Shown here: piece by piece, positions 5,140 through 5,183 of the stretch
Layout of the letters: every line of letters starts with the position of its first letter
Numbering within the stretch: the stretch's first letter is position 1
Origin: Chitinophagaceae bacterium
GTDB taxonomy: Bacteria; Bacteroidota; Bacteroidia; Chitinophagales; Chitinophagaceae
Reading direction: 5' to 3'
DNA length: 5,183 bases
Assembly (NCBI GenBank): GCA_003132765.1
Contig: PKYU01000212.1
Span: 266 to 5,448, forward strand
Position numbers and translations under genes: made by a program
Notes under the pieces: generated by a model
The model's input: the letters and a program-made list of their open reading frames with translations, nothing else
What the model was told of the DNA's origin: nothing
The model's database searches: none

Positions 5140-5183
5140 CAGGTTTCCTTTTAATAAATAACAAAAACAATATAGTTAATACT

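Noticed and set aside
1..5183. CRISPR array, tRNA or rRNA genes, insertion sequence, toxin-antitoxin or phage-defence cassette, biosynthetic cluster
   Set aside because: There are no regularly spaced repeats, no cloverleaf or rRNA segments, no transposase motifs or paired terminal repeats, and the annotated genes do not form any known or plausible joint system.

Overview
The window is about 38-40% GC by eye and has the character of a Bacteroidota genome, most likely near Chitinophagaceae. The evidence is as follows. There are TAnnTTTG-type -7 promoter boxes (the Bacteroidota sigma consensus) and mostly no Shine-Dalgarno sequences. A decayed type IX secretion (T9SS) sorting tail, a pathway confined to this phylum, is recognisable. 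The protein families present (DUF1223, DinB-like, class C-type serine hydrolase, GNAT) have the sequence style I know from this group. No taxonomic search was possible.

Layout. Positions 2-436 (+) hold the C-terminal part of an iodotyrosine-deiodinase-like nitroreductase, cut by the left edge. It converges, across a hairpin at 440-467, on a small membrane-protein reading frame on the minus strand (805-476) that is broken by one in-frame stop. A leader region with small inverted repeats (835-1048) follows. Next is a DinB-like gene (1049-1523, +) that is only complete if two single-base frameshifts are corrected, then an intact YjdI-type iron-sulfur protein (1626-1850, +). Positions 1831-2204 (-) hold a degraded reading frame whose end resembles a T9SS sorting domain spread over at least two frame changes. 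After an AT-rich spacer with an 18-bp palindrome and a -7 box comes a DUF1223 thioredoxin-like exported protein (2421-3200, +). It converges at 33 bp on a beta-lactamase-family serine hydrolase (4490-3234, -), which is preceded by a GNAT acetyltransferase (5139-4651, -).

The genes do not form a recognisable pathway or defence system. They are mostly monocistronic, separated by spacers of about 30 to 600 bp, and look like ordinary accessory and housekeeping content. The distinctive points are the conserved substrate-binding triad of the deiodinase-like protein and the concentration of broken frames in the first 2.2 kb, next to fully intact genes in the last 2.8 kb. That contrast means either local gene decay or indel errors in the assembly. 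I see no previously undescribed multi-gene system here.
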